27,583 bases of DNA from Methylococcaceae bacterium UBA662 (GCA_002299425.1 DBNW01000074.1:1-27583); one strand, 5' to 3'; shown: positions 1-8,148, numbered from the stretch's first letter. A program made the numbers and translations. Notes: generated by a model from the letters alone, not told the origin.

Positions 1-2
1 AC

Positions 3-206
3 CAAGCAAACCCAAATTATGCTAACGGCATTTGGGGAATCGTTGAAATAGATATGAGCCAATTGTCTTCAAAGTCGAAGCGCGTCAATATTACGCTACC
101 CGAACATCTATTAAAAACCGTTGACAAGTATGCAAAGAAGCACGGTGAAACCAGGTCTGGATTGTTGGCTCACGCTGTCACGGAATACATAAGCAGTCAT
201 CAATAA
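3..206 (+). CDS. hicB: HicB-type antitoxin, C-terminal part (5' end outside window)
   Basis: An open frame enters from the left edge and ends at TAA 204-206, giving 67 residues. The segment begins with the tail of a HicB-like fold (NGIWGIVEIDMSQL) and continues into a ribbon-helix-helix DNA-binding module (RVNITLPEHLLK, then YAKKHGETRSGLL). This order is characteristic of HicB antitoxins, which neutralise the HicA mRNA interferase and repress their own operon. The N-terminal half and any hicA lie to the left, outside the window. HicA is usually upstream of HicB, which fits its absence here. No operator can be assessed. It sits beside decayed insertion sequences, an environment common for toxin-antitoxin modules. 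Confidence 0.8.
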   Translation, partial: QANPNYANGIWGIVEIDMSQLSSKSKRVNITLPEHLLKTVDKYAKKHGETRSGLLAHAVTEYISSHQ

Positions 207-313
207 CCTCCTGCTTCAACAGCTTTTGTTCAGTTTTAGCTGTGCTTATTGCCGTTTCGTAGCAAGTTTTTAGAACCTGTTCAATATCTTCTACGATCGT
301 TTAAAACAGCGGG

Positions 314-397
314 ATGAGAAAAACTTACCCCAGTGACATAAGCCGTGAGCAATGCGAACAGGTCAAAGGCCTGCTGGAGCAGGCATTAAAAAAACCG
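314..397 (+). pseudogene. IS5-family transposase, 5' remnant
   Basis: ATG at 314 opens MRKTYPSDISREQCEQ followed by VKGLLEQA. This resembles the start of IS5-family (DUF4096-type) transposases. After about 28 codons the similarity stops, where an IS1-like sequence begins, and the frame then runs into a stop at 476-478. Only the first part of a protein normally of about 250 or more residues remains, so it is non-functional. Identification is from remembered family resemblance over a short segment. Confidence 0.55.
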
Positions 398-530
398 GTA
401 GTGGTTAAATTTATAGTGATGGTAGATAGTTCATCCCATGATAAAAGAAACCACCCTCTACCACTGCGATGCCTGTGAAAGTACCGATTTAATAAAAAAT
501 GGCCATTCCGGCAGCGGCAAACAACACTAG
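398..530 (+). mobile_element. IS1-like element, 5' remnant with truncated insA
   Basis: Sequence from about 397 (GGTAGTGG...) looks like the left end of an IS1-type element, followed by ATG at 438. The frame reads MIKETTLYHCDACES and continues to a GHSGSGKQH segment, with TAG at 528-530. The Cys-x2-Cys and GxSxSGxQ pattern matches the zinc-ribbon N-terminus of InsA, the DNA-binding repressor and transposase part of IS1 elements. The rest of insA and all of insB are missing. It appears inserted into the IS5-like scrap and was then truncated. Confidence 0.55.
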
Positions 531-612
531 GGCGTGTCCTCAATTACAAGAAATTATCTGGCTATGCTCTGTTTGGTTTCCACGGTAATAGGGCTTAATT
601 GAGAGCAACCCC
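530..612. repeat. 83-bp element with imperfect terminal inverted repeats (IS ends or MITE-like)
   Basis: The 17 bases at 530-546 (GGGCGTGTCCTCAATTA) are an imperfect inverted copy of 596-612 (TAATTGAGAGCAACCCC), with 13 of 17 positions agreeing and a perfect 8-base core (539-546 with 596-603). There is no coding capacity between them. This could be an insertion sequence deleted down to its ends, or a miniature element. The 5' arm abuts the IS1-like stop codon. Confidence 0.4.
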
Positions 613-644
613 TAGCTTTGTTTAAAAAGAGTGTGAACAGGGTC

Positions 645-1259
645 TTAGAATAAAGCCCGATAAGCGCGGGCGGCTTGCTGCGGGTTAGCCCCGTCATACA
701 AGCCGCCAATTACCGCCAGCAAATCCGCTCCGGCCGCCAACAAGCCGCCGCCATTATCTGGCAAAATGCCGCCGATGGCGGCTAGCGGCAGGGTCAATTC
801 CCGTTTAGCCAGTTGCAAAGTGGCCAACTCAGCCGGAGCCGCTAAGGGCTTGGAACGGGAGGTGAAAAAGCGGCCAAACGCGACATAATCGGCCCCCTGT
901 CGGGCGGCTTCACGGGCCCGTTCAAGGCTGTTGTAGCAGGACACGCCAACAATAGCCGCCGCTCCTAAACACGCTCGAGCCTGCCGAATACTGCCATCGT
1001 CCTGGCCTAAATGCACCCCGGCGGCACCCACTTGGGCGGCGAGGTTTATGTTGTCATTGACAATCAACGGCACCTCGTAGCTATTGCACAGTGCAACCAA
1101 CGCCGTCGCCCAGGCCAGCGCGTCGTGCGGGTGCTTGTTGCGGTATTGCACCAGCACCGCCCCGCCTTGAATCACCCCAGCCACTTCTGCTAACAGCGCC
1201 GACAGTGTTTTGTTTTCAGTTTGGGTAATGGCATAAAGCCCCCGGCGCGGGCAGTTCAT
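645..1259 (-). CDS. thiE: Thiamine-phosphate synthase
   Basis: This gene encodes 204 residues, the usual ThiE length. ThiE joins hydroxymethylpyrimidine diphosphate and hydroxyethylthiazole phosphate to give thiamine phosphate in the cytoplasm. Family motifs appear in order: VQYRNK near residue 37, VND near 67, GVHLGQDD near 81, GVS near 105, YVAFGRFF with a Ser/Lys-containing loop near 125, and AIGGI near 160. These form the phosphate and pyrophosphate binding sites of the TIM barrel. The ATG at 1257-1259 overlaps the thiD stop by four bases (ATGA), so the two are translationally coupled. It is the last gene of a thiD-thiE pair. A TPP riboswitch is not visible upstream of thiD. Confidence 0.95.
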   Translation of the reverse strand: MNCPRRGLYAITQTENKTLSALLAEVAGVIQGGAVLVQYRNKHPHDALAWATALVALCNSYEVPLIVNDNINLAAQVGAAGVHLGQDDGSIRQARACLGAAAIVGVSCYNSLERAREAARQGADYVAFGRFFTSRSKPLAAPAELATLQLAKRELTLPLAAIGGILPDNGGGLLAAGADLLAVIGGLYDGANPQQAARAYRALF

Positions 1260-2047
1260 AGTTCGTCTTCCATCCAGAAAAAACGATTGGGATTATACTG
1301 GCCCTTGCCTGGACGGTAGGCGCTGTTCAGGGCGTTCCAAGTGTATTCCTGCGCCTCCATGACCGCTTGCACCGGCTCTAGGCCCTGCGCGATTAAGGCG
1401 GCGATGCTGGCCGCTAACGTGCAGCCAGAGCCGTGGTAGCTGTGCGGCAGACGATCCCAGGTATAGGTTTCCCAGAGTTTGCCATCATGATAAAGCCGGT
1501 TACTGACCGCTGGCGTGTGTTCGTGGCCGCCGGTAATCAACACATACCGACAGCCTTTTACCAGCAAATCCAAGCCGCTGCCGTCCAATTCCTCATGCCC
1601 AGCCAATTGCCGCGCCTCCAGGCTGTTTGGCGTCAATACCGTAACACACGGCAGCAACAACTCCGTTAGCGCATCTAGCAAGCGGGTATTGGCCAATTCC
1701 GCGCCACCGCCCGCCGCTAAGACAGGATCGAGTACTACCGGAATATCGGGATATTGCTTTAACACCGCGTAAATCGCTAAGGCCGTTTCGTGATGACCTA
1801 TCAGGCCGATCTTGATGGCACTGATGGTAAAATCATCCATCAACGTTTTCGCTTGACTGATGATGTGCTCCGGTTGCTGCGGCAACAGTTTTTTTACATT
1901 GCGGCTATCCTGCTCGGTCAATGCGGTGATCACGCTGGCGGCATGGCATTGGTGGCTAACCAACGTTTCGATGTCGGCCTGTACGCCGGCCCCGCCGCTA
2001 GGGTCATGGCCAGAAAATACCAGTATAATGGGGCGATTTTTTGTCAT
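1256..2047 (-). CDS. thiD: Hydroxymethylpyrimidine / phosphomethylpyrimidine kinase
   Basis: ThiD phosphorylates HMP and then HMP phosphate, providing the pyrimidine substrate for ThiE next door. With the ATG at 2045-2047 the protein has 263 residues and begins MTKNRPIILVFSGHDPSGG, the standard ThiD N-terminus. A GTG 33 bases further upstream is also open but adds an 11-residue tail that the family lacks. Ribokinase-fold signatures are present: SGHDPSGGAG near residue 12, VLDPVLAAGGG in the middle, LTPN, and the C-terminal anion hole GSGCTLAASIAA containing the catalytic cysteine. No strong Shine-Dalgarno is seen for either start. thiD is divergent from the exonuclease gene at 2158, with about 110 bases shared between them. 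Confidence 0.93.
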   Translation of the reverse strand: MTKNRPIILVFSGHDPSGGAGVQADIETLVSHQCHAASVITALTEQDSRNVKKLLPQQPEHIISQAKTLMDDFTISAIKIGLIGHHETALAIYAVLKQYPDIPVVLDPVLAAGGGAELANTRLLDALTELLLPCVTVLTPNSLEARQLAGHEELDGSGLDLLVKGCRYVLITGGHEHTPAVSNRLYHDGKLWETYTWDRLPHSYHGSGCTLAASIAALIAQGLEPVQAVMEAQEYTWNALNSAYRPGKGQYNPNRFFWMEDEL

Positions 2048-2157
2048 GGTCACTGTTAAATAAAGTGTTTTGCAGGGCACGCACTACGCGTACCCGAAGC
2101 TTTATACCCGGTAATTGCAAACACACTCACCGTACTTCCTTCCATCTCACCGCACTC

Positions 2158-2877
2158 ATGCAACATCCGCCCAAAAACCGCCAAATCATTCTCGACACCG
2201 AAACCACCGGGCTTAAGCCCCAAGACGGCCACCGCATCATTGAAATCGGTTGCGTGGAAATGCTCAACCGCAGACTTACCGGCGAAACCTTCCACGTTTA
2301 CCTTAACCCCGGACGTAAAATCGACCCGGGTGCTATCGCCGTACACGGCATCAGCAATGAATTTTTGCAGGACAAACCGTCGTTCCAGGCTATCGCCGAG
2401 GATTTCCTAGCGTTTGTCACAGGGTCCGAGCTGGTCATCCACAATGCCCCGTTTGATGTCGGCTTCCTAGATCACGAGCTGTCCCTGTTAGCCGGTTCCA
2501 GGCAACGCATCGCCGACTGTTGCCGCGTGTTCGATACTCTGATTTTCGCCTTGCAAAAACATCCCGGGCAACGCAACAGCCTCGATGCACTGTGCAAACG
2601 CTACGGCGTAGACAACAGCCGCCGCGATGTGCACGGGGCGCTATTAGACGCACAAATTTTAGCCGAGGTGTATCTGCTGATGACCGGCGGCCAGTTTTCC
2701 TGGTTGGACAACCACGGTCTCTGGCAAGCTAAAACCGCCACCGAACCCGCCCAAGCGAACACCAAAAACCGTCCTCCCCTGAAAATCATCACCTGCACCG
2801 CGCAGGAACAGGACGAACACGAACAACGCTTGCAGGCCATCCTCAAAGAAGCCGGCCATTGCCTCTGGCAGCCATAA
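2158..2877 (+). CDS. dnaQ: DnaQ-like DEDDh 3'-5' exonuclease (DNA polymerase III epsilon subunit)
   Basis: Starting at ATG 2158 the product has 239 residues. An upstream open extension (to 2041) lacks family similarity and overlaps the thiD start, so it was not used. The three exonuclease motifs are present: DTETTG (D13, E15), HNAPFD (D100) and H159 with D164 in DVHGALLDAQ. This makes it a DEDDh proofreading nuclease. After the domain, MTGGQFSWL occupies the place of the beta-clamp binding motif found after GGQ in E. coli epsilon, followed by a long linker and the C-terminal helix that would bind the polymerase alpha subunit. Length and layout fit true epsilon rather than an accessory exonuclease. 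The usual rnhA neighbour is absent here. Confidence 0.9.
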   Translation: MQHPPKNRQIILDTETTGLKPQDGHRIIEIGCVEMLNRRLTGETFHVYLNPGRKIDPGAIAVHGISNEFLQDKPSFQAIAEDFLAFVTGSELVIHNAPFDVGFLDHELSLLAGSRQRIADCCRVFDTLIFALQKHPGQRNSLDALCKRYGVDNSRRDVHGALLDAQILAEVYLLMTGGQFSWLDNHGLWQAKTATEPAQANTKNRPPLKIITCTAQEQDEHEQRLQAILKEAGHCLWQP

Positions 2878-3026
2878 AAAACCTAGCGGCAGCGGCGCAA
2901 CCGGCGTTTTACCTAGCCTTTGCAGACCGGTTCGGTTTTTAGACTGTTGTCGCTAAAACACCGCATAATGGCCGCCATTCTACCGCTTGACCTGGTTACT
3001 GCCATTGTTTCTTAAAAAAAACATCC

Positions 3027-3677
3027 ATGCACAAACTTGTCTCTAAACACGATTATTTTTTCCAGTTCGCCTGTTTTTTTGAGGCCTCGCTGGCCTTTAT
3101 CGCCCTGTTTATGGGCTGGCTAGTCAATCTTAACCCGTTGCAAATACTGCATTTTTCAGAACCTGCCGTGTTCTTTGGCATGCTTGGCACGTTGCCGTTG
3201 TGTTTGCTGTTCTGGGTCTTAACGCGGCTGCGCCACCCTGCCATCACCGAAATAAGGCAGCTGCTGCTGACTGGCTTGGCATCCTGGATGAGTCGCTGCC
3301 ATTGGACCGATTTGCTGGTATTAGCGGCTATCACCGGTTTTTCCGAAGAATTGCTATTCCGGGGTGTATTGCAACCGTGGCTGGAAACGCATTGGGACAA
3401 AACAGCGGCCTTAATTGGCAGCAATGTGCTGTTTGCCCTAGCCCATGCCGTCACGCCGTTATACCTGTTGCTAACCTGGCTGGTCGGTTGCTATTTAGGT
3501 TTGGCGTTGGATTACGGCGGCGAAAGAAATTTATTAACCCCGATGATTATTCACGGACTGTATGATTTTTTCGCTTTCATGGCCTTGCAGCGGGCTTACT
3601 TGGCATACGCGGTCAACGCAGACCTGCGTTGTCCAGCGCAGAAAAAACCGCCCAAATCAGGCCTTGATAAACCCTAA
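3027..3677 (+). CDS. CPBP-family intramembrane metalloprotease (Abi/CAAX-like)
   Basis: The 216-residue product is strongly hydrophobic, with about six to eight membrane segments. Three CPBP motifs are visible in order: EELLFRG (EExxxR) near residue 108, FALAHA (FxxxH) near 140, and HGLYDF (HxxxD/N) near 184. These are the Glu/His residues that form the active site of CAAX-protease-like membrane endopeptidases. The substrate is unknown; prokaryotic members process peptides, anchor proteins or bacteriocin-related factors. No Shine-Dalgarno is obvious before ATG 3027. The last four bases overlap the stop of the convergent cyclic-di-GMP gene. The final 20 or so residues are basic and probably cytoplasmic. 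Confidence 0.85.
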   Translation: MHKLVSKHDYFFQFACFFEASLAFIALFMGWLVNLNPLQILHFSEPAVFFGMLGTLPLCLLFWVLTRLRHPAITEIRQLLLTGLASWMSRCHWTDLLVLAAITGFSEELLFRGVLQPWLETHWDKTAALIGSNVLFALAHAVTPLYLLLTWLVGCYLGLALDYGGERNLLTPMIIHGLYDFFAFMALQRAYLAYAVNADLRCPAQKKPPKSGLDKP

Positions 3678-5965
3678 AAATCGCACGCTGCCTCCGCTAA
3701 ACTGGCCTGCCACCTGTTCTCGTACAACAGCCGCGTGCAGTCGTCCACAGGCAAGGGCTTACTCAACAGGTAGCCTTGAACTTCATCACAACCGTGCTCA
3801 ATCATAAAATCCAACTGCGCCTTGGTTTCCACGCCTTCGGCGATCACCTGCAAGTGCAGGCTATGGCCGAGCGTGATAATGGCGACGGCGATGGCGGCGT
3901 CATCCGCATTGACCGTCACCCCGGCCACAAAAGACTTGTCTATTTTGAGCATGCCGATGGGGAGTTTTTTCAAGCGGCTGAGCGAGGAATAGCCGGTGCC
4001 AAAATCGTCAATCGCTATGCGGATGCCCAGAGCGTGCAGCTCCTCTAAAACAGCAACGGCTTCATCAGTCCCATCTATCATGGCGCTTTCGGTGATTTCC
4101 AATTCCAAGCGGCCGGGTGGCAGGCCGCTGGCCGCCAAAATCTCACTGACACGCGCAACAAAACCTTTTTTCTTAAGCTGGAGGGCGGAAACATTCACCG
4201 CCAAACGCAAATCGCCCAAATTCATGTCAGCCCAGCGTTTTCCTTGGACGCAGGCCGTCAGCAGTGCCCATTCCCCGACTGCCCCAATCAACCCGGAACT
4301 TTCGGCGATGGGGATGAATTCGGCCGGCGGGATGCCCCCTAAGGCGGGGCTGTGCCAGCGCAGCAATGCTTCCATGCCGACAATGCGGCCACTACGGGCC
4401 ACCACCTGCGGCTGGTAATGAAGCTCCAGTTCATTGCTCGTCAGCGCATGGCGCAGGGCGTTTTCTATCTGGGAATAATGGCGGATGCGTCCGTTCATGG
4501 CCTCGGTGAAAAACCGGTAGCCGTTACGCCCGCCTTGTTTGGCATGGAACATGGCGGTGTCGGCAAAACGCAGCAAGTCTTCCCGGTCTTCGGCGTCATC
4601 GGGAAAAATGCTGATGCCGATGCTGGCGGTGACGAACACCTCGTAACGGCCAATGCGGAACGGTGCCGCTAAGGCCGCCAAAATTTTTTCGGCCACGGCC
4701 GCCGCATCCGGGATGTCGGTGATATCGGGCAACAGCAGGAGGAACTCATCGCCAGACAGCCGGGCCAAGCCATCGCTTTCACGCAGGCGGCCTAACAAAC
4801 GCACGGCCACCGCCTGCAACAAGCCATCCCCTACCGAATGCCCGAACGAATCGTTGGTTTGCTTGAAATTGTCCAGATCAATAAAAAATAAGGCGGCCCT
4901 ACCGCCTTGGCGGTGGGTATGGGCTAAAACCTGTTGCAGCCGGTCATTGGCCAATTGCCGGTTGGGCAGTCCGGTGAGCGGGTCATAGTGCGCCAACCGG
5001 TTGAGGCTGGCCTGCGCTTTGAGAATCTCTTCCCTTTCTCGGGCGTTGTCCAGAATCAGCGAAAGCGAATGGGCGAAACTCATAGCCAGCAACTCGTCTT
5101 CTGCGGTAAAGGGTTCGCCATCCCATTTGTCGCACAGGTAAATGCGCCCGTAGACGCGGCGGTTGTGGGACACGGGTACCGCCAATAAGGATTTCATCGG
5201 CGGATGGTGCGGGGGGAACCCGGCCGCTTGCGGGTGCGTGGACAGGTCTTCCAGGCGGATGGCGGTGTCTTCCCGGATCACCAGACCCAGCAGGCCGCTG
5301 CCGGCCGGCTTCTGGTCGATCAGCCGGGCTATTTCGTCACTGATGCCGACGCTAACAAACTCGGTTAGAACCCCTTCCTGATCGAGTAGGCCGATGGCCC
5401 CGTAACGGGCTTCTAAGAGCTTGGTCAAGGCATCAATGGCGCGCTGCAACAAATCCTTCTCTAAATTGGAGTGGGCCAAAACGGCGAGCAACGCCCGCGA
5501 CGCTTCGTGCAGTTCGGTGAGGCGCGCCGACCAACGCGCCAACTGGTCCCGTTCGGTCTCGGCCAGACGGCAATAATGGCGGGCTTGCCGAAGCAAAAAC
5601 CGCTGTTGTTGCAGCAACCCGCGCAGCAGGCTGCTTTGGGTCACGACACCGATAAACTGGCCGGTTTCGTCGAGCACCGGCAAGCCTTCCAACTGGCTTT
5701 TCTTGATTAGTCCAAGACACGCTGAAAGGGCTGTCTTAGGGCCAATACTGAACAACGGCCGATGCTCCACCAAGTCGGCAAAAATCCAATGGGGGTGGGC
5801 GGCACTATCACGTTCGCTGGCCAAACCACAGAAAACCTCGGCCCCGTCCGCCGCATCCGTGAATACCGCAAACAAAGTGCCTTCCGGCTCATGCCCAGGG
5901 CGCTCCTCCTCCAGCACACGCTTTACCCGTGGCCACAGGCAATCGACAGCGGTCAGGCGTTTCAT
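3674..5965 (-). CDS. CBS-GAF-GGDEF-EAL cyclic-di-GMP turnover protein
   Basis: A 763-residue protein with no signal peptide or membrane segments. Domains in order are: a CBS-like region at about 65-120, a heptad-rich linker at 120-160, a GAF domain at about 165-310, a GGDEF domain at about 325-485, and an EAL domain at about 500-745. The cyclase signature is SGDEF at 404-408, a conservative form likely to be active. An inhibitory I-site RESD (395-398) lies five residues upstream. The phosphodiesterase domain is intact, with EALLRW at 532, ELEITES at 621, DDFGTGYSSL at 653, AEGVET near 709 and QGYLLSKP near 730. It could therefore both make and degrade cyclic di-GMP, with GAF and CBS as cytoplasmic inputs. 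Its ATG overlaps the upstream small gene by four bases. Confidence 0.93.
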   Translation of the reverse strand: MKRLTAVDCLWPRVKRVLEEERPGHEPEGTLFAVFTDAADGAEVFCGLASERDSAAHPHWIFADLVEHRPLFSIGPKTALSACLGLIKKSQLEGLPVLDETGQFIGVVTQSSLLRGLLQQQRFLLRQARHYCRLAETERDQLARWSARLTELHEASRALLAVLAHSNLEKDLLQRAIDALTKLLEARYGAIGLLDQEGVLTEFVSVGISDEIARLIDQKPAGSGLLGLVIREDTAIRLEDLSTHPQAAGFPPHHPPMKSLLAVPVSHNRRVYGRIYLCDKWDGEPFTAEDELLAMSFAHSLSLILDNAREREEILKAQASLNRLAHYDPLTGLPNRQLANDRLQQVLAHTHRQGGRAALFFIDLDNFKQTNDSFGHSVGDGLLQAVAVRLLGRLRESDGLARLSGDEFLLLLPDITDIPDAAAVAEKILAALAAPFRIGRYEVFVTASIGISIFPDDAEDREDLLRFADTAMFHAKQGGRNGYRFFTEAMNGRIRHYSQIENALRHALTSNELELHYQPQVVARSGRIVGMEALLRWHSPALGGIPPAEFIPIAESSGLIGAVGEWALLTACVQGKRWADMNLGDLRLAVNVSALQLKKKGFVARVSEILAASGLPPGRLELEITESAMIDGTDEAVAVLEELHALGIRIAIDDFGTGYSSLSRLKKLPIGMLKIDKSFVAGVTVNADDAAIAVAIITLGHSLHLQVIAEGVETKAQLDFMIEHGCDEVQGYLLSKPLPVDDCTRLLYENRWQASLAEAACDF

Positions 5966-6303
5966 GTGATCGTCTGGGCGGTGAGGGTCACGGCTATGTC
6001 GAGGTCGATTTGCAGCACCTCTTCCGCGCCCATCATCGGCTTGACGTGTGTCAGCACGAAGGCCACGACCTGCTCTTTCGGCATGCGCCGTAACAGGTTT
6101 TCCCGGATCAGGATGTCGCCGATGATGTCATCGTCGAGTTCGATATGGCTGAAGGGTATTTTCACCAACAACGACAGGGCACGGCGGACGGCGTGGCAGC
6201 CTATGGAGGCCTCACGCCCCAGCACCAGGGCGTCACGGAACGGCGGTATTTGGTATTCGGTAATGCGCGCTACTACATCGTTTTTTATTTTTGGGCCATT
6301 CAT
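5962..6303 (-). CDS. Small soluble protein of unknown function, coupled to the c-di-GMP gene
   Basis: I do not recognise this 113-residue protein. It has no membrane segment or signal peptide and is rich in Ile, Val and Leu, with an acidic patch in the middle (SHIELDDDIIGD). That makes it look like a compact alpha/beta fold. ATG 6301-6303 is preceded by AAGG. Its stop overlaps the ATG of the GGDEF-EAL gene by four bases (ATGA), so the two are almost certainly co-translated. This suggests a partner or input subunit for the cyclic-di-GMP enzyme, but that is inference from position only. The length, the normal base composition and the perfect coupling argue that it is real. Confidence 0.75.
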   Translation of the reverse strand: MNGPKIKNDVVARITEYQIPPFRDALVLGREASIGCHAVRRALSLLVKIPFSHIELDDDIIGDILIRENLLRRMPKEQVVAFVLTHVKPMMGAEEVLQIDLDIAVTLTAQTIT

Positions 6304-6461
6304 ATTCCAACCTTATGTGCTCATCGGCACAGCACGCCGCCAAAATCCAACACCGGGCCTTATTGCAGCACGCCTTGCAATCCGATCCCAATGCCCCGTT
6401 GTTAGCTCACTGCAAGAAGCGTCGCGCTTTTTTTAAGCGTGCCGACCCGGATTCCAATACG

Positions 6462-7727
6462 CTACAAATCCAAATAACCGGTCTCCTCGTGCAGCACCGT
6501 ATCCAAGCCTTGTACTTCTTCGTCAGGCGTAACCCGCAGACCCAACCCGACATCGAGCACTTTCAAGATCAAAAAGCTGAACAGGGCACTCCAGGCTAGG
6601 GTCACTGCAACAGCCAAAGCCTGAATGCCCACCTGATCAAGAATGGACACACCTTCCGGCAAGCCCAGACCGCCTAGGCTGCGGTCGGCAAAAACACCCG
6701 TCAGCAGGGAACCGGTGATACCGCCGATACCGTGGACGGGAAATACATCTAAGGAATCGTCAATTTTTAGGGTGCGCTTGACATACTGGGTAGCGTAAAA
6801 GCACACGATGCCTGCGGTCACACCTATTACCAAGGCACCGAAAGGCCCTACAAAGCCACAAGCCGGGGTGATCGTCCCCAACCCCGCTACCATGCCGGTG
6901 ACAATGCCCAGTACGCTAGGCTTGCCAAAGCGCCACCATTCGATGACCATCCAAGTCAGTGCGCCGGAAGCGGCGGCGACATGCGTAACGAGCATCGCCA
7001 TGCCGGCGCGGCCATCGGCGGTCAAGGTGCTGCCGGCGTTAAAACCGAACCAACCCACCCACAACATACCGGCACCGGTGACCACCATGGTCATGTTATG
7101 CGGCGGCATCGGCGTAACCGGAAAACCTTTGCGCTTGCCCAGTACCAAAGCCGACACCAAGGCGGCGATTCCGGCGTTGACATGGATGACAATACCCCCG
7201 GCAAAATCCATCGCGCCCAACTGCGCCAGCCAACCGCCGCCCCACAGCCAGTGGCAAATGGGCAAATAAACCAACACCAACCACAAACCACTGAACCACA
7301 GCATGGCAGAAAACTTCATGCGTTCGGCGAAGGCACCGACTATCAAGGCCGGCGTGATGATAGCAAACGTCATCTCGAACATGAAAAAGACGGTTTCAGG
7401 AATATCCCCGATCACTGTGTCTGTGCCCATGCCGGGCAAAAACGCCTTGGCAAGACCGCCGATCAGTGCCTGCCACGATCCGCCGTCGGCAAAAACCAAA
7501 CTGTAGCCACCCACCAACCACAAAATGGACACTAAGCAGGTAATGGCGAAACACTGCATCAGCACCGACAGTACGTTCTTACTTCTGACCAACCCCGCAT
7601 AAAACAACGACAAACCGGGAATGGTCATAAACAGCACCAGCGCCGTTGCCGTTAGCACCCAGGCCGTATTGCCTGCATTAAACGAGCCTGCCAGCACCCC
7701 GCTAGGTGCCAGCAACAAGCCTGCCAC
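6462..7727 (-). CDS. amtB: Ammonium transporter (Amt family)
   Basis: From GTG 7725-7727 the product is 421 residues with about eleven membrane helices after a short hydrophobic leader. Amt hallmarks are present: GLSLFYAGLVRSKNVLS near residue 38, GGIVIHVNAG carrying pore His182, GWFGFNAGS near 225, and FPVHGIGG with pore His332. It conducts ammonium across the inner membrane and is gated by GlnK, encoded directly upstream (42 bases to this GTG). The start is unresolved. GTG gives a leader without the usual basic N-terminus. CTG at 7752-7754 lies six bases after AGGGA and is in frame. ATG at 7742-7744 would be in frame only if an AAAA run had one more A (see findings). The C-terminal tail, which normally contacts GlnK, is present. 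Confidence 0.92.
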   Translation of the reverse strand: MAGLLLAPSGVLAGSFNAGNTAWVLTATALVLFMTIPGLSLFYAGLVRSKNVLSVLMQCFAITCLVSILWLVGGYSLVFADGGSWQALIGGLAKAFLPGMGTDTVIGDIPETVFFMFEMTFAIITPALIVGAFAERMKFSAMLWFSGLWLVLVYLPICHWLWGGGWLAQLGAMDFAGGIVIHVNAGIAALVSALVLGKRKGFPVTPMPPHNMTMVVTGAGMLWVGWFGFNAGSTLTADGRAGMAMLVTHVAAASGALTWMVIEWWRFGKPSVLGIVTGMVAGLGTITPACGFVGPFGALVIGVTAGIVCFYATQYVKRTLKIDDSLDVFPVHGIGGITGSLLTGVFADRSLGGLGLPEGVSILDQVGIQALAVAVTLAWSALFSFLILKVLDVGLGLRVTPDEEVQGLDTVLHEETGYLDL

Positions 7728-7769
7728 GAACAGGCTTTTGACATAAAAAAACAGGTTGCGTCCCTGTCA

Positions 7770-8108
7770 TCAAACGGCGTCTTCGCCGGTTTCCCCCGTC
7801 CTGATGCGGATCACTTGCTCCAAATTGGAGACAAAAATTTTGCCATCGCCAATTTTTCCGGTGTTAGCCGATTTAACGATGGCTTCCACAGCCTTATCCA
7901 AAATTGCGTTGGTGACAGCAATTTCCAATTTCACTTTCGGCAAAAAGTCAACCACATACTCCGCACCCCGATACAATTCGGTGTGACCCTTCTGGCGGCC
8001 AAAACCTTTAACTTCCGTCGCGGTCACACCGGTGACGCCAATATCCGAGAGTGCTTCCCTAACATCGTCCATTTTGAATGGCTTGATAATAGCGGTAATT
8101 AATTTCAT
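7770..8108 (-). CDS. glnK: Nitrogen regulatory P-II protein GlnK
   Basis: A 112-residue canonical P-II signal protein. It senses ATP/ADP and 2-oxoglutarate and is modified by GlnD according to glutamine status. The start MKLITAIIKPFK, the T-loop with Tyr51 in GAEYVVDF (the uridylylation site), and the B-loop segment TGKIGDGKIFV are all present. Its place directly upstream of amt marks it as the GlnK paralogue that blocks the transporter when nitrogen is plentiful. GAAGAGG precedes the ATG. Upstream lie a good sigma-70 type promoter and a weaker sigma-54 type match. It is divergent from the DUF1538 cassette, about 170 bases apart. Confidence 0.96.
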   Translation of the reverse strand: MKLITAIIKPFKMDDVREALSDIGVTGVTATEVKGFGRQKGHTELYRGAEYVVDFLPKVKLEIAVTNAILDKAVEAIVKSANTGKIGDGKIFVSNLEQVIRIRTGETGEDAV

Positions 8109-8148
8109 GCGGCCTCTTCACGGTTGAAAATCTAGATTAGAAGCGGCA

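Larger units (their letters stand above)
207..644. other. Gene-free stretch made of decayed insertion-sequence scraps
   Basis: No intact gene lies between the hicB stop and the thiE stop. From left to right it contains about 100 bases of unrecognised sequence, an IS5-like transposase start (314-397), an IS1-like InsA start (398-530), and a short element with imperfect terminal inverted repeats (530-612). A minus-strand open frame at 325-543 is the shadow of these two transposase scraps. Confidence 0.6.

Noticed and set aside
2048..2157. TPP riboswitch upstream of thiD
   Set aside because: The expected conserved CTGAGA and the ACC...GAACCTG core are not seen on the minus strand in the thiD-exonuclease gap.
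5762..6436. 224-codon plus-strand open frame opposite the c-di-GMP genes
   Set aside because: Antisense to two well-supported genes, with low-complexity Ser/Arg composition typical of a shadow frame.
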